From Kangiella sp. (lineage in GTDB: Bacteria > Pseudomonadota > Gammaproteobacteria > Enterobacterales > Kangiellaceae), in the NCBI RefSeq assembly GCF_014762745.1, contig NZ_JABURJ010000140.1, forward strand, positions 1 to 42,160: DNA of 42,160 nt, written 5' to 3'. Numbering within the stretch: position 1 is the first letter of the stretch; every line of letters starts with the position of its first letter. Position numbers and translations under genes: made by a program. Positions 32,913 to 42,108 of the stretch are shown piece after piece. Under the pieces are notes generated by a model. That model was not told the origin of the DNA. It saw nothing but the letters and a program-made list of their open reading frames with translations, and searched no databases.

Positions 32913-35006
32913 ATGGGTCTCTTCGAAAAATTCTCACAAACCAACCGTTTAATCCGCATTGACACTGAGCTTGGCAACGATACGCTGTTGCTGACCAAAG
33001 TAGTGGGCAATGAAGCACTATCCAGGCCATATCAGTTTACCCTGACCTGTCTTTCGCAATTATCAGCTATAGAGCCAAATAAGCTGATGGGTAAGGCTAT
33101 CGATTTTAGCTTTGAGTTGAATGACGGCGGAGAGCGTACCTTTAATGGTATTGTGTGTGAGATAAGACATCGAGGGAAAGTCTCCGACACCCTGTATCAA
33201 TATGAATTAAAACTGGTGCCGCAACTGTGGCTTTTGTCGCAGCGGACAAACATCAGAATCTACCAACGCAAAACCATCCCACAGATAGTGGAGCAACTGC
33301 TGGCTGAGCATCAGGTGGTGTTTGAGTCAAAGTTGACCGCGAGTTATCCGGTACATGAATACTGCGTGCAGTATCAGGAAACCGATCTGGATTTTATGCA
33401 GCGACTACTGGCCGAAGCCGGAATTTTCTATCATTTCAAACAGCAGGCCAATCAGCATCAGCTCATCTTGCTCGACGATAAGAATCAATATGAAAGTGAA
33501 GGTAGTGGTCTGCTAAGTCAGAGCTACGGCACTCTTGAATCGGAACATTTCAGCGAATGGCAAACCAGCAGTCAGTTGCTGCCCACCAAATACAGCAGTA
33601 ATAGCTACGATTTCAAACACCCTGCCAGCTCGTTAAGAGTGGAAAACGAGAGCTCTGAGAATGAAGCTCTAGCTGCTGACAATATGGAAGTCTATCGCTA
33701 CCCGGGTGACTATCAGAATAAAAGTGATGGACAAACCGAAACAGCAAAAAGACTTGAAGCGATTCAAAAGCATCAATTGGAAGTCTATGCCGAGAGCAAT
33801 ATTCGTGATCTCAAAGTTGGTCATGTCTACTCAATAGCGAAACATGAAAATATCAATGAAATTGGGAACAGCTATCTGGTTACCGAACTGGAATACTACG
33901 CTGAAGATGACAGTTATAAGAATTCGAGCGAATCTAAGCAGGAAATTAAAAATAAAGCACAGCTGATTCCGTCGGATGTACAATTTAGGCCTGATGTGAA
34001 TTATCAGAAACCATCAGTCAAAGGTCTGCAAAGCGCAGTCGTAACGGGTCCTGAAGGCGAAGAGATTTATACCGACCAGTACGGACGCGTCAGAATCCAG
34101 TTTCACTGGGACCGAGAAGGTAAAAAAGATGAAAACAGCTCATGCTGGGTGAGAGTCTCACACCAATGGGCTGGCGCAGGCTTTGGAGGGATCAATATCC
34201 CTCGCATTGGTCAGGAAGTACTGGTTGAATTTGAAGATGGTGATCCAGATAAGCCCATCATTACAGGCCGCGTCTATAACGCAAGAAATATGCCACCCTA
34301 CCAGCTACCGAATAACAAGACTCAAAGTGGCTGGATATCGCGCAGCACACCAGATGGTACCAAAGATACCGCCAACGAAATTCGTTTTGAAGATCGCAAG
34401 GGAGCAGAGCACCTGCTGATTCATGCCGAGCGTAACCAAAGTATTGAAGTGGAAAATGAAGAGTTCCATTGGGTAGGTAATAACCGTCGAAAAACCATCG
34501 ATAATGATGAAACAGTAGAAGTCAAAAATGACCGCAAAGAAAAAGTTGGTAATGACGAAGAAATAGAGATTGGGAATAACCAGGCCGTTCAGATTGGTAA
34601 TGATAGTGTGCTCAAGATTGGCAAGAACCGAACTGTAGAAATTGAAAAAGATTCCATCAATACCGTCAACAACCATCAGAAAGACTATGTCTATGCCAAT
34701 CACTCACAAGAAGTAGGAGGGCACTACGAGCACAAAGTAGCTGGCAAATATACATTGGAAGCGGTGGAAAAAATCTTTACCAGAACTAACAAATATCTGT
34801 TGCAGGCTTCTGATACATTAGCAATTGCAGGGCCAGGTGGAAGCATTATTATTGATAGCAGTGGCATTACCATTGAAGGTAAAGAGATCAATATCAAAGG
34901 TTCTGCTATCAATCTCGGATCAGGTTCAGCAAGCCAGATTGAAGCACTAAAAGGTGCTGCAAATGAAGGCTTACCATTCTGCGAAGAGTGCGAGAATAAT
35001 AGCTAG
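32913..35006 (+). CDS. vgrG: T6SS spike protein VgrG (TssI)
   Basis: This 697-aa trimeric spike caps the Hcp tube. The N-terminal gp27-like part runs to ~370. The gp5-like OB region follows, with GPEGEEIYTDQYGRVRIQFHWDREGK, SCWVRVSHQWAGAGFGGINIPRIGQEVLVEF and DGDPDKPIITGRVYN. A beta-helical needle of repeating IGNN/VGND motifs spans ~520-620, then GGSIIIDSSGITIEGKEINIKG. The protein ends at a short tail with FCEEC. There is no long C-terminal effector extension, so this is a carrier VgrG. The ATG at 32913 is preferred to the TTG just before it because CAAGGA is well spaced. DUF4123, PAAR and effector genes follow. Confidence 0.96.
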   Translation: MGLFEKFSQTNRLIRIDTELGNDTLLLTKVVGNEALSRPYQFTLTCLSQLSAIEPNKLMGKAIDFSFELNDGGERTFNGIVCEIRHRGKVSDTLYQYELKLVPQLWLLSQRTNIRIYQRKTIPQIVEQLLAEHQVVFESKLTASYPVHEYCVQYQETDLDFMQRLLAEAGIFYHFKQQANQHQLILLDDKNQYESEGSGLLSQSYGTLESEHFSEWQTSSQLLPTKYSSNSYDFKHPASSLRVENESSENEALAADNMEVYRYPGDYQNKSDGQTETAKRLEAIQKHQLEVYAESNIRDLKVGHVYSIAKHENINEIGNSYLVTELEYYAEDDSYKNSSESKQEIKNKAQLIPSDVQFRPDVNYQKPSVKGLQSAVVTGPEGEEIYTDQYGRVRIQFHWDREGKKDENSSCWVRVSHQWAGAGFGGINIPRIGQEVLVEFEDGDPDKPIITGRVYNARNMPPYQLPNNKTQSGWISRSTPDGTKDTANEIRFEDRKGAEHLLIHAERNQSIEVENEEFHWVGNNRRKTIDNDETVEVKNDRKEKVGNDEEIEIGNNQAVQIGNDSVLKIGKNRTVEIEKDSINTVNNHQKDYVYANHSQEVGGHYEHKVAGKYTLEAVEKIFTRTNKYLLQASDTLAIAGPGGSIIIDSSGITIEGKEINIKGSAINLGSGSASQIEALKGAANEGLPFCEECENNS

Positions 35007-35026
35007 ACACGAAGCAAGGATTTGCA

Positions 35027-35539
35027 ATGTTGAGCAAACAGTCATTAAGCAAAGCAGAGCTAAAGGAGCAGCTTGAGAAAGCAAGTCTTGGTATAAGAAA
35101 CTACGCGATTATTGATGCAGCAAAGAATGAAACCCTGTTTGCGCATATCAAAGGCAGAAAAGATAAGTATAGCAGTCTGTTTGTGAAGGACAGGAGACAG
35201 GAGCTAAAAGCAGTAGCGCCATACTTGCTAGACTTAGAAGCTGAAGATACAAGCTGGATTATCGATGACATAATCAATGAAGATGTGGGCTTTGTAATCG
35301 CCAGTGAACTATGTCACCAAGAATGGGTAAACAAACTTTCAGAATGGATATATCAGAAAGATGAAAAAGGAAAGGTGAGTCTTTTCAGACATTATGATCC
35401 TGTGGTGTTAAGACAGCTGATGGAGAGTGAAGAGTCAGCAACTGATAGCATAGTCACAGAAATCTATCCCGATACTGTTATCGTCATGAAAGATAACAAT
35501 GAACAATACGCTAAGTGGATAATCGGAAGTAAAGAATGA
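35027..35539 (+). CDS. DUF4123-type T6SS effector adaptor
   Basis: The 170-aa cytoplasmic protein resembles DUF4123 (Tap/TEC) chaperones that load effectors onto VgrG. Residues ~24-150 show NYAIIDAAKNETLFAHI, LKAVAPYLLDLE, GFVIASELCHQEWVNKLSEWIYQKDEKGKVSLFRHYDPVVLRQLM, the usual layout of the family (aspartate after YAIID, RHYDPRVL-like block). It lies directly after vgrG and overlaps the PAAR gene by four bases (ATGA), as expected for an adaptor. It probably serves the downstream lipase. Confidence 0.85.
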   Translation: MLSKQSLSKAELKEQLEKASLGIRNYAIIDAAKNETLFAHIKGRKDKYSSLFVKDRRQELKAVAPYLLDLEAEDTSWIIDDIINEDVGFVIASELCHQEWVNKLSEWIYQKDEKGKVSLFRHYDPVVLRQLMESEESATDSIVTEIYPDTVIVMKDNNEQYAKWIIGSKE

Positions 35540-35817
35540 AATCGATAGCATTAAATGGACATACCCACACCTGCAAGGGAACAAAAAATAGCATTCATAA
35601 AAATGGCCCAATACAGGCTGCACAAACCTTAGTCAAAGTAAATGGAAAGCCAGTGGCCGTGGTCGGAGACAAGATAACCTGCGATGACACCATAGATACC
35701 ATAGTAACAGGCTCCAGCGTTGTTAAAATCAATGGTAAGCCTGTAGCAAGGATAGGCGATAAAACTGCCATAGGTGGATTTATCGACAAAGGTGAATCAT
35801 TGGTCAAAGTGGAATAG
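35536..35817 (+). CDS. PAAR domain protein (T6SS spike tip)
   Basis: The 93-aa protein consists of one PAAR-like domain, which sharpens the VgrG spike and can bridge effectors. Repeated strands with the family pattern are visible: NGHTHTCKGTKNSIHKNGPIQ, VNGKPVAVVGDKITCDD, ITGSS-like turn, INGKPVARIGDKTAIGG. Cys and His residues near 9-13 and 49 could form the metal site. There is no C-terminal effector extension. It overlaps the DUF4123 gene by ATGA. Confidence 0.88.
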   Translation: MKSIALNGHTHTCKGTKNSIHKNGPIQAAQTLVKVNGKPVAVVGDKITCDDTIDTIVTGSSVVKINGKPVARIGDKTAIGGFIDKGESLVKVE

Positions 35818-35827
35818 TTGGCTAGCC

Positions 35828-36214
35828 ATGGAAGAAAAGAAACTATCAAAAATCAAAAAACTATTCGTAGATAATTATTATCGGAAATTTCTCGAAGCAC
35901 AGAAAGAAAGAATCCGATCCAATTATCCTGATTTCTGGAAAGAATTAACTGACCAGGAAGTTCTTGAGTGGATAGACTCTGTAGTGGTCGATGCTAAAAA
36001 ACTGCATTTCGGAAATGAGTTTCTAATCGAAGGCTATCTGGATATTGTCTGTAAGATTGGAAAAGACTTCATTGCAGATCCCGAAGTTGATGACAACCTG
36101 ATAAGGTTTATCAGCGACAGCAATTTCTCCCCCTACGTCAGAGTCAGAGACACTAATCGATATATTGATAAAAACTGTCCCAAAGTGACTTACCCAAAGC
36201 CAGCTCAAGCCTAA
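35828..36214 (+). CDS. Small protein sharing a domain with the adjacent lipoprotein
   Basis: This 128-aa cytoplasmic protein is of unknown family and lacks a signal peptide. Residues ~30-115 match the N-terminal domain of the next gene product: DFW..LTD.E.L.W.D, an A..G motif, a K.G..F..D..V..N block, and FS..VR.RD..RY. The ATG at 35828 (MEEKKLSK) starts a charged helix and is preferred to the longer ORF, which would overlap the PAAR gene. The ribosome-binding site is weak. It lies in the effector module between PAAR and the lipase, so it may be a partial duplicate acting as accessory or immunity protein. This is inference from position and similarity. Confidence 0.7.
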   Translation: MEEKKLSKIKKLFVDNYYRKFLEAQKERIRSNYPDFWKELTDQEVLEWIDSVVVDAKKLHFGNEFLIEGYLDIVCKIGKDFIADPEVDDNLIRFISDSNFSPYVRVRDTNRYIDKNCPKVTYPKPAQA

Positions 36215-36228
36215 ACCAGAGGAAAATA

Positions 36229-37332
36229 ATGAGATTATTCAGTCTACTACTATTGTCATTACTGTTGGTGTGTGGATGTGCCGCAACACAAGAGACAAAT
36301 CCGACGCAAAAAGACTATAAGTTTAAATATATTAGTAACTCAGAGACGGAAGACAAAAGAATAGAAAAAATAAAAGAATATATTGATAAGAAAAAACCGG
36401 ACTTCTGGCGAAATCTTACTGATAACGAAAAGTTAATCTGGTTAGATTATGCGCTGTATTCAGCAGATAAATATGGCTATGGCTACGGTGAAAAGCTGTA
36501 TAGCTATATCAACTTCACTCAAAAGCTTGGCGCTGCATTTATGGATGATGAGGATGTTGAAGAAAATATACGCAAGTTTTTGCGTGATGATAGGTTTAGC
36601 GATTTCGTAAGACTAAGAGATGGATTTAGATACTTGGTAAAGAAAGGGGTTGAGGATAGGTTACCCAACGGTGTAGATATCGAGAAAATATTAAAAATTA
36701 GCCTAAAAGAACCAACATATAAGAAGAAAAAACGGGGAAAAGTTAAGCCATTTATAACCATATCAGCAAATAATAGTTCTGAAAGTGATGTGCAAATAGA
36801 AAGTGTGTACTTAGATGGCAGTGGAGGAGGCTCAGTTACAGGCTCTCTCGGTTGTAGTGCAAATCATAACTGGGGTTCTGGTAGTGAGTCGCTATACTCT
36901 GTGCCACCAACTGAATATATTGATATAAAGTGGTATTCATGGGCGGATAAAAGTAATTATAAAGCTAGGGTAGAATTACCAGGCGAAAAAGTAATGAATA
37001 ATCTTTATTTTTTCCCTCCGTGGTATGACCCTGAGTTAGATAGCCGGCCAGACTCTACAATAATTATTGATATCAGACCAAACAATACAGTATGGGTAAA
37101 ATTAGCAAAGGGCGAGTATGTTAAAGCACAAGATGACATCATGATACTTGGTGAGGGGGTTGGCAAAAAGACAGATGAAGTAGTAACAAAATATAAATCT
37201 TTTATTGAGGGTGAGCACTATCGGCTTGATTGTTTAGAACAGGCAAAAAAAGCGATGGAAAATGGAACCTATACGGGGCCAGTGGAACTATTTGATGACT
37301 GGTATCCGGGAGCTCCTCAGAACAAGGAATAA
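36229..37332 (+). CDS. Lipoprotein, probable immunity protein for the downstream lipase
   Basis: The 367-aa lipoprotein has a hydrophobic signal (LFSLLLLSLLLV) and a lipobox ending at Cys17 (VCGC). Residues ~40-145 form the domain shared with the previous 128-aa protein. The C-terminal ~200 residues (from SANNSSESDVQIESVYLDGSGGG) contain PPTEYIDIKWYSWADKSNYKARVELP, reminiscent of DUF2931 lipoproteins found beside T6SS lipase effectors. A periplasm-facing lipoprotein two bases before a DUF2235 lipase fits the known immunity arrangement for Tle effectors, which act in the periplasm. AGAGGAAA precedes the ATG. The DUF2931 link is moderate. Confidence 0.72.
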   Translation: MRLFSLLLLSLLLVCGCAATQETNPTQKDYKFKYISNSETEDKRIEKIKEYIDKKKPDFWRNLTDNEKLIWLDYALYSADKYGYGYGEKLYSYINFTQKLGAAFMDDEDVEENIRKFLRDDRFSDFVRLRDGFRYLVKKGVEDRLPNGVDIEKILKISLKEPTYKKKKRGKVKPFITISANNSSESDVQIESVYLDGSGGGSVTGSLGCSANHNWGSGSESLYSVPPTEYIDIKWYSWADKSNYKARVELPGEKVMNNLYFFPPWYDPELDSRPDSTIIIDIRPNNTVWVKLAKGEYVKAQDDIMILGEGVGKKTDEVVTKYKSFIEGEHYRLDCLEQAKKAMENGTYTGPVELFDDWYPGAPQNKE

Positions 37333-37334
37333 TA

Positions 37335-38768
37335 ATGAGTAGTAGAAATAGTCCAAACGAGTATCCACAACAGTGTCCTTGGGTAATGAGGATAGGTGTT
37401 TTTTTCGATGGTACGGGCAATAATAAAGAAAATGATACACCTAGAGGAAAAGCGACAAATATTGCAAAATTATCTGAGCGCTACTACAGGTTCGAGGATA
37501 AAGAGAAATTACATCATTATCGATACTTCTACGAAAATGGGGTGGGTACAATTGATGGAGTGGATGAAGTTGACTATGAGTTATCCGGTCTTGCTTTAGG
37601 CGATGGGGCAATTCAGCGTGTTCATAGAGCAATAAGGAAAACGGCGGAGTTCTTTGATGAAAGGCCTTGTGCCAAAGAGTTTATTGTCGATGTTTTTGGC
37701 TTTAGTCGTGGCGCGGCACAAGCGCGACATTTTGTAAATGAGATCCATGACCGAGCGGCTGGGCCGAATGTAAAAGTTGGGTTTGTGGGTATCTACGATA
37801 CAGTCGCATCGTTTGCTGATGGTTGGGCTGGTGCTCTAGGGTTTAAGAAAGACCGAGCTGGCGACAACATTAATAATGCTGAGTGGGAAGTTGAAGCGGG
37901 AGTGCGAACTGTTCGTCGTAGAAGTCGAGAGGTTGAAGTCCCATACTATCAAAATGTGATTCAACCGTTTAACTTTCATCTAAATGCGGCTTCGGCTGAT
38001 TACGTTGAGCATTTCACGGCCAGAGACGAAGTTCGTAAGAACTTCCCATTAAGTAGCCTGACTCCCTTTGATGGCGGTGGTTTGAAACAGCAAGAGTTTA
38101 TCGGTGTTCATTCGGACATAGGTGGTGGCTATGCTGAAGATGAAGGGGAGTTCGAAAATAAGTTGGCCCGTATAGCTCGTCTAGAATTGAGACATGGCCA
38201 ACGAGCAAGTGCCTTTGACCGTGTTGGAAGAGTTAATCAAGATGTGTATAGAGTGAAATATTTATATAGTGATGATGAGATTGAAACTATACGCCAGGAA
38301 GCTGAAAGGGTCGGGTACACAGTTACAGAGGAAAGGCGAGGTAACGCAATCTGGTTGGTTGGAAAAAAAGAGGTAAAAAAGCAGCTCGCAAATGTATATT
38401 TACGTCTTATGCACAAACGAGCTGTGGAAGCTGAGGTACCCTTTGAGCCTTTACTTGATGATGCAGAACATAAAATACCGGAAGACCTAAAAGACTATGC
38501 AGAGGGACTATTAAAGGGTGAAGCCACGCCACAAGTCGATGAGGTTTATATATACGCCAACTATGTTCATCAGTCGGATGTGGACCCAGAAGACAGGGCG
38601 CCTATCTTCAAAATAAAGTCATTTTTTGGTGACCTGGCAAATGAGCCATCTGAAGGGCACATTAGAACAGTTTTCGACAACGAGCCTCATAAGGCTGTGG
38701 ATCCAGAAGCTAATGACAGACAGGATGCTTATGGCGCTGAAATTAATACGGAAAATCTTGCTGTATGA
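37335..38768 (+). CDS. T6SS phospholipase effector, DUF2235 (Tle1 family)
   Basis: This 477-aa alpha/beta-hydrolase is of the DUF2235/Tle1 type, antibacterial lipases injected by the T6SS. N-terminal IGVFFDGTGNN (20-30) is the family signature. The nucleophile is Ser124 in GFSRGAA (a GxSxG motif). Asp155 in GIYDTVAS and His259 in GVHSDIGGGY complete the likely triad. The C-terminal ~130 residues have no recognised domain and are acidic. AAGGA precedes the ATG. It is the last gene of the vgrG-DUF4123-PAAR-immunity-lipase module and is followed by a terminator. The expected target is the phospholipid of competitor cell membranes. Confidence 0.9.
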   Translation: MSSRNSPNEYPQQCPWVMRIGVFFDGTGNNKENDTPRGKATNIAKLSERYYRFEDKEKLHHYRYFYENGVGTIDGVDEVDYELSGLALGDGAIQRVHRAIRKTAEFFDERPCAKEFIVDVFGFSRGAAQARHFVNEIHDRAAGPNVKVGFVGIYDTVASFADGWAGALGFKKDRAGDNINNAEWEVEAGVRTVRRRSREVEVPYYQNVIQPFNFHLNAASADYVEHFTARDEVRKNFPLSSLTPFDGGGLKQQEFIGVHSDIGGGYAEDEGEFENKLARIARLELRHGQRASAFDRVGRVNQDVYRVKYLYSDDEIETIRQEAERVGYTVTEERRGNAIWLVGKKEVKKQLANVYLRLMHKRAVEAEVPFEPLLDDAEHKIPEDLKDYAEGLLKGEATPQVDEVYIYANYVHQSDVDPEDRAPIFKIKSFFGDLANEPSEGHIRTVFDNEPHKAVDPEANDRQDAYGAEINTENLAV

Positions 38769-38773
38769 AAAAG

Positions 38774-38805
38774 CAGGCAAATAGTTAGAAGCTATTTGCC
38801 TGTTT
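38774..38805. terminator. Bidirectional terminator between lipase and slipin genes
   Basis: CAGGCAAATAG (38774-38784) and CTATTTGCCTG (38792-38802) form a perfect 11-bp stem, with TTT after it on the plus strand and a T run on the minus strand. The two flanking genes converge here. Confidence 0.75.
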
Positions 38806-38814
38806 GAGTATTGG

Positions 38815-39564
38815 CTAAGAGTCTTTATTGCTCATGAACTTTTTCATCAGATCAATCGGCAATGGGAAGACGATGGTGTTGCTGTTTTCGCCTGCAATCT
38901 CTGTCAGGGTTTGTAAGTACCTAAGTTGCAGTGCTTCTTCTTTTTGCCCTAGAACCTGAGCAGCTTCAAATAGTTTTTGCGAGGCTTCCATCTCACCTTG
39001 TGCGTGAATCACTTTGGCGCGACGGCGGCGTTCTGCTTCGGCCTGTTGGGCGATGGCTCGAATCATGCTTTCGTCGAGATCAACGTGTTTAATTTCCACA
39101 TTGGAAACTTTAATGCCCCAGGCATCAGTCTGGCTGTCGAGGATTTCCTGAATGTCTTCGTTGAGCTTTTCGCGCGAGGCGAGCATTTCGTCCAGTTCAT
39201 GTTGGCCTAAGACGGAGCGTAAGGTAGTTTGCGCGAGCTGGCTGGTGGCATCAAAATAGTGTTCGACATTGATAATCGCTTTCTGCGGATCGATCACACG
39301 GAAGTAAACTACTGCGTTAACTTTCACTGAAACGTTATCACGCGAAATCACATCCTGTGTGGGAACGTCCATGACAATAATCCGTAAATCGACACGCACG
39401 ATTTGTTGCACGAAAGGGATCAGGATGATGAGGCCTGGGCCTTTGACTTTCCAGAAGCGGCCCAGCATGAAGATTACGCCGCGTTCATATTCACGAAGAA
39501 TCTTAAACATGCTGGCGACTGTCAGTATGATCAGCGCAAGAATAATCGGATAGAAAATGTTCAT
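38815..39564 (-). CDS. Slipin (SPFH/stomatin-like membrane protein)
   Basis: The 249-aa membrane protein has one N-terminal hydrophobic helix (~4-20) followed by the SPFH/band-7 domain: [61 protein letters not shown], and the C-terminal helical part [27 protein letters not shown]. Slipins oligomerise in the inner membrane and pair with NfeD proteases. The gene lies 20 bases after nfeD on the same strand, the classical two-gene operon, which supports a role in membrane organisation or stress response. Confidence 0.93.
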   Translation of the reverse strand: MNIFYPIILALIILTVASMFKILREYERGVIFMLGRFWKVKGPGLIILIPFVQQIVRVDLRIIVMDVPTQDVISRDNVSVKVNAVVYFRVIDPQKAIINVEHYFDATSQLAQTTLRSVLGQHELDEMLASREKLNEDIQEILDSQTDAWGIKVSNVEIKHVDLDESMIRAIAQQAEAERRRRAKVIHAQGEMEASQKLFEAAQVLGQKEEALQLRYLQTLTEIAGENSNTIVFPLPIDLMKKFMSNKDS

Positions 39565-39584
39565 AATAAATCCTTCTATTGAGC

Positions 39585-41003
39585 TTAAAGTTTGGGTTTG
39601 TCATCCGTGATGGGGATGACGTCTAAATCTAAATCATTAACGGCTACTACTTTGACTCGCTGTCCTGCTTTTAAGGGTTGTGAGCTACGGGCTTTCCAGA
39701 TTTCTCCATGAATCTTAATCCATCCTTTGCCCTCAAAGTCATGCTCGACTATGCCAATTTCTGACAGCATTTCATCTGTGCCTGTGACCACGGGACGATG
39801 TCTTGCTCGAATGGCAAGGCTAAGCACAAAGCTCAGCAAGATAACACTGACGATTGTGACGAAGATGAGGATTGGCATGGCGATAGCCATACCTGTTTCC
39901 GGCTCGTTAAAGAGCAGGAAGGAACCCAGAATAAAGGCGATGATGCCACCTACGCCGAGTATGCCAAAGCTGGGCGCAAATGCCTCGACCACCAGCAGGG
40001 CAATGCCTAACACTAGCAGGCCTGCCGCGACATAGTTTACTGGCATGATTTGCAGCGCATAGAAAGCAAGCAGCAGGCAGATTGCGCCTATGACGCCAGG
40101 AATAAAGGTTCCGGGGTTGTAACCTTCAAAGATCAGTCCATAGATACCAACGATCAGTAGAATGTAGGCGATATTGGGATCGCTGATAATGCTGAGAAGT
40201 TGTGTCTTCCAGTCAATCTCAACGTCTTCTATGGTCATGCCTTCAGTATCTATTTTGACTTGTCCGCTAGGCAGACGAACCGATTTCCCATCTATCATAG
40301 CCAGAAGCTGTTGCGGATTTTCTGCGATGAGGTCAATTACGCCAATTTCCAACGCCTCATTCGAAGATAAACTCTCTCCCTCACGCACAGCATTACGAAC
40401 CCAGTCAATATTGCGACCATGGTAATCGGCAAGACTTCTTAGATAGGCTTCGGCATCATTGATGACCTTCTTTTCCATGGCGGTTTTATTAGATGGCGCG
40501 GACTGAGTGGGTTGATCGTTAGACTTTTCTGAGTTTTCCCCGTCTTGTGTTGGTTTTTTGTCTTGTTCTGGCTGGTTTGGCTGATCGGGAGAGGGCATGC
40601 CGCCGATAGATACAGGCGTTGCCGCGCCAAGGTTAGTGGCCGGGGCCATTGCTGATACATGGCTTGCATACAGAATATAAGTGCCAGCACTGGCTGCGCG
40701 CGATCCAGGCGGATAAACGTAAGTCGCAACCGGAACCGGCGACGACAAAATGGCGCGAATAATGTCACGCATAGCCAGATCCAGCCCGCCAGGGGTGTTC
40801 ACCTTGATAATTATCAAGTGATAATCCTGCTCAGCTGCTTCCTCAATATTCTGCACCAGAAAATGGGCTATTGCCGGGTTGACCGAACCATCAAGCGTCA
40901 GTTGCATGGCGCGTTTAGGCGAGTTTGTTTCAGCAGAATGAAGCTGCTGCGCAGAAAAGCACAGAAGTAGAAAAGACAGCGCAATATAAAAAGCCTGTTT
41001 CAT
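39585..41003 (-). CDS. NfeD-family membrane-bound serine protease (ClpP class)
   Basis: The 472-aa protein has a signal peptide (~1-23) and an N-terminal ClpP-like protease domain. The nucleophile is probably Ser105 in [14 protein letters not shown], with a general-base Lys near 178-179 before [17 protein letters not shown]. Membrane helices follow at ~265-390. A C-terminal OB-fold ([24 protein letters not shown]) ends the protein. A low-complexity Pro/Gln/Lys/Asp-rich loop at ~135-175 is inserted between the nucleophile and the base. Archaeal homologues cleave the C-terminus of the partner stomatin. It is the first gene of the nfeD-slipin operon. Confidence 0.93.
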   Translation of the reverse strand: MKQAFYIALSFLLLCFSAQQLHSAETNSPKRAMQLTLDGSVNPAIAHFLVQNIEEAAEQDYHLIIIKVNTPGGLDLAMRDIIRAILSSPVPVATYVYPPGSRAASAGTYILYASHVSAMAPATNLGAATPVSIGGMPSPDQPNQPEQDKKPTQDGENSEKSNDQPTQSAPSNKTAMEKKVINDAEAYLRSLADYHGRNIDWVRNAVREGESLSSNEALEIGVIDLIAENPQQLLAMIDGKSVRLPSGQVKIDTEGMTIEDVEIDWKTQLLSIISDPNIAYILLIVGIYGLIFEGYNPGTFIPGVIGAICLLLAFYALQIMPVNYVAAGLLVLGIALLVVEAFAPSFGILGVGGIIAFILGSFLLFNEPETGMAIAMPILIFVTIVSVILLSFVLSLAIRARHRPVVTGTDEMLSEIGIVEHDFEGKGWIKIHGEIWKARSSQPLKAGQRVKVVAVNDLDLDVIPITDDKPKL

Positions 41004-41177
41004 ACCAAATCCTTCTAGCTAAAGCCCCCAAGATCGGGAAGCAGGAATTCATGGCTTCATGCCATAGGAATAATGTAGCGCGAATGCATGCGGAATACAA
41101 AGGTGCTATGTCAAGAGTGAGGTTTTTGTGAAAAAGAAAAGTAGGGGCAAAGAGTGGAGAAAATGCAAAGGCTCAAG

Positions 41178-41224
41178 GTTGACAAAATGGAAACGCGAAG
41201 TATAATCGTTGACAAAATGGAAAC
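41178..41224 (+). promoter_or_regulatory. higBA promoter with two operator repeats
   Basis: The promoter TTGACA (41179-41184), 16-bp spacer, TATAAT (41201-41206) is near consensus. The 17-bp sequence GTTGACAAAATGGAAAC occurs at 41178-41194, covering the -35 box, and at 41208-41224, covering the predicted start. Each copy has the dyad GTTnnCAnnnTGnnAAC, as expected for a dimeric antitoxin repressor. Confidence 0.85.
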
Positions 41225-41235
41225 AAAGTAATTTG

Positions 41236-41535
41236 ATGCACATTATAACGAAAAGGCCCTTTATGGAGGCCTGTGTTAAGTATCCGAATGACAGGGTCGC
41301 GATTATGGATGCGTATAGAGTTTTAAGAGCGAATACGTTCGAAACGCCTGATCAGCTACGTCAGTTATTTCCTTCATTGGATAACTTTAAATACAAGGAT
41401 AAGTGGTGGGTTATTGATATTGGCGGCAACAATTTAAGGTTGTTAGCCTTCATCCAATTCCTCAATAACAGGTTTTATGTAAAGCACATCGTAACTCATG
41501 CCGAGTACGATAAACTTTGCCAAAAGTATAGGTAA
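41236..41535 (+). CDS. higB: Type II toxin HigB (mRNA interferase)
   Basis: The 99-aa RelE-superfamily toxin cleaves mRNA on the ribosome. The protein MHIITKRPFMEACVKYPN...RVLRANTFETPDQLRQLFPSLDNFKYKDKWWVIDIGGNNLRLLAFIQF...FYVKHIVTHAEYDKL matches the HigB_toxin family over its whole length. The ATG at 41236 is chosen because a longer TTG start at 41209 would lie within the operator and upstream of the predicted transcription start. A strong Shine-Dalgarno is absent. The toxin gene comes first, as is usual for hig loci, and the antitoxin follows 10 bases later. Confidence 0.93.
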   Translation: MHIITKRPFMEACVKYPNDRVAIMDAYRVLRANTFETPDQLRQLFPSLDNFKYKDKWWVIDIGGNNLRLLAFIQFLNNRFYVKHIVTHAEYDKLCQKYR

Positions 41536-41545
41536 GGTGATTGAT

Positions 41546-42001
41546 ATGTCACAGATAGCCGAAGTTATTAAGTCCAGCTACCAGCAGTTTTCAGAGGTGG
41601 CCAGGGACTATATCAATATAAAAGATGATGAGCATTATCAAGAAAGCTTAGCGTTTATTGAAGAGCTGCTTGAAGAGGCCGAGGATGGGCAAGATGATTC
41701 TATAAATGGTCTAATTGAGATTATTGCCCACGCTATTGAAAGGTATGAAAGTAAAGATCCTGATATCGTCCAGTTTGAACAAGAAGCAATGAGTGTTGGT
41801 TCCGAAGTGGCTGTACTGAGATTATTGATGCAGCAATACAACTTAACTGGTGCAGACTTTCCTGAAATTGGTGACCGTTCATTAGTTTCCAGAATTCTTT
41901 CCGGAAGTAGAAGCTTAACTAAGTCACACATTCAATCATTATCAGAACGATTTAATTTAAACCCAGCCTGGTTTTTTGTGTGTGAGCAAAAAGATGTGTA
42001 A
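41546..42001 (+). CDS. higA: Antitoxin HigA (HTH-type repressor)
   Basis: The 151-aa antitoxin neutralises HigB and is the likely repressor of the operon. Residues ~1-85 form an acidic, helical toxin-binding region (EELLEEAEDGQDD). Residues ~88-145 carry an XRE-type helix-turn-helix (SEVAVLRLLMQQYNLTGADFPEIGDRSLVSRILSGSRSLTKSHIQSLSERF). The ATG at 41546 follows AAGGTGA and is chosen over an in-frame ATG at 41498 inside higB. The two dyad operators at 41178-41224 are the probable binding sites. Confidence 0.92.
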   Translation: MSQIAEVIKSSYQQFSEVARDYINIKDDEHYQESLAFIEELLEEAEDGQDDSINGLIEIIAHAIERYESKDPDIVQFEQEAMSVGSEVAVLRLLMQQYNLTGADFPEIGDRSLVSRILSGSRSLTKSHIQSLSERFNLNPAWFFVCEQKDV

Positions 42002-42039
42002 GCAATAAGCTAACTTACAAAGAAAGTTGATTGAATAAA

Positions 42040-42065
42040 AGAGCCGTATGGCTCTGTTATTTTTT
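42040..42065 (+). terminator. Rho-independent terminator of higBA
   Basis: The stem AGAGCC/GGCTCT with a GTAT loop is followed by GTTATTTTTT, 38 bases after the higA stop. Confidence 0.8.
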
Positions 42066-42108
42066 GTTAGAAAAATCACAGAGAAAATTTGTAATATATT
42101 ACGAACAC

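Noticed and set aside
34305-34703. Minus-strand ORF opposite the VgrG needle repeats
   Set aside because: Its hydrophobic composition is a by-product of the repetitive Asn/Asp/Glu codons of vgrG on the other strand.
35774-35827. Longer start for the 128-aa gene after PAAR
   Set aside because: It would overlap the PAAR gene in another frame, and the added residues do not match the shared domain.
41209-41235. TTG start giving a longer HigB
   Set aside because: It lies in the second operator and ahead of the predicted transcription start. The HigB family begins at the MHII residue.
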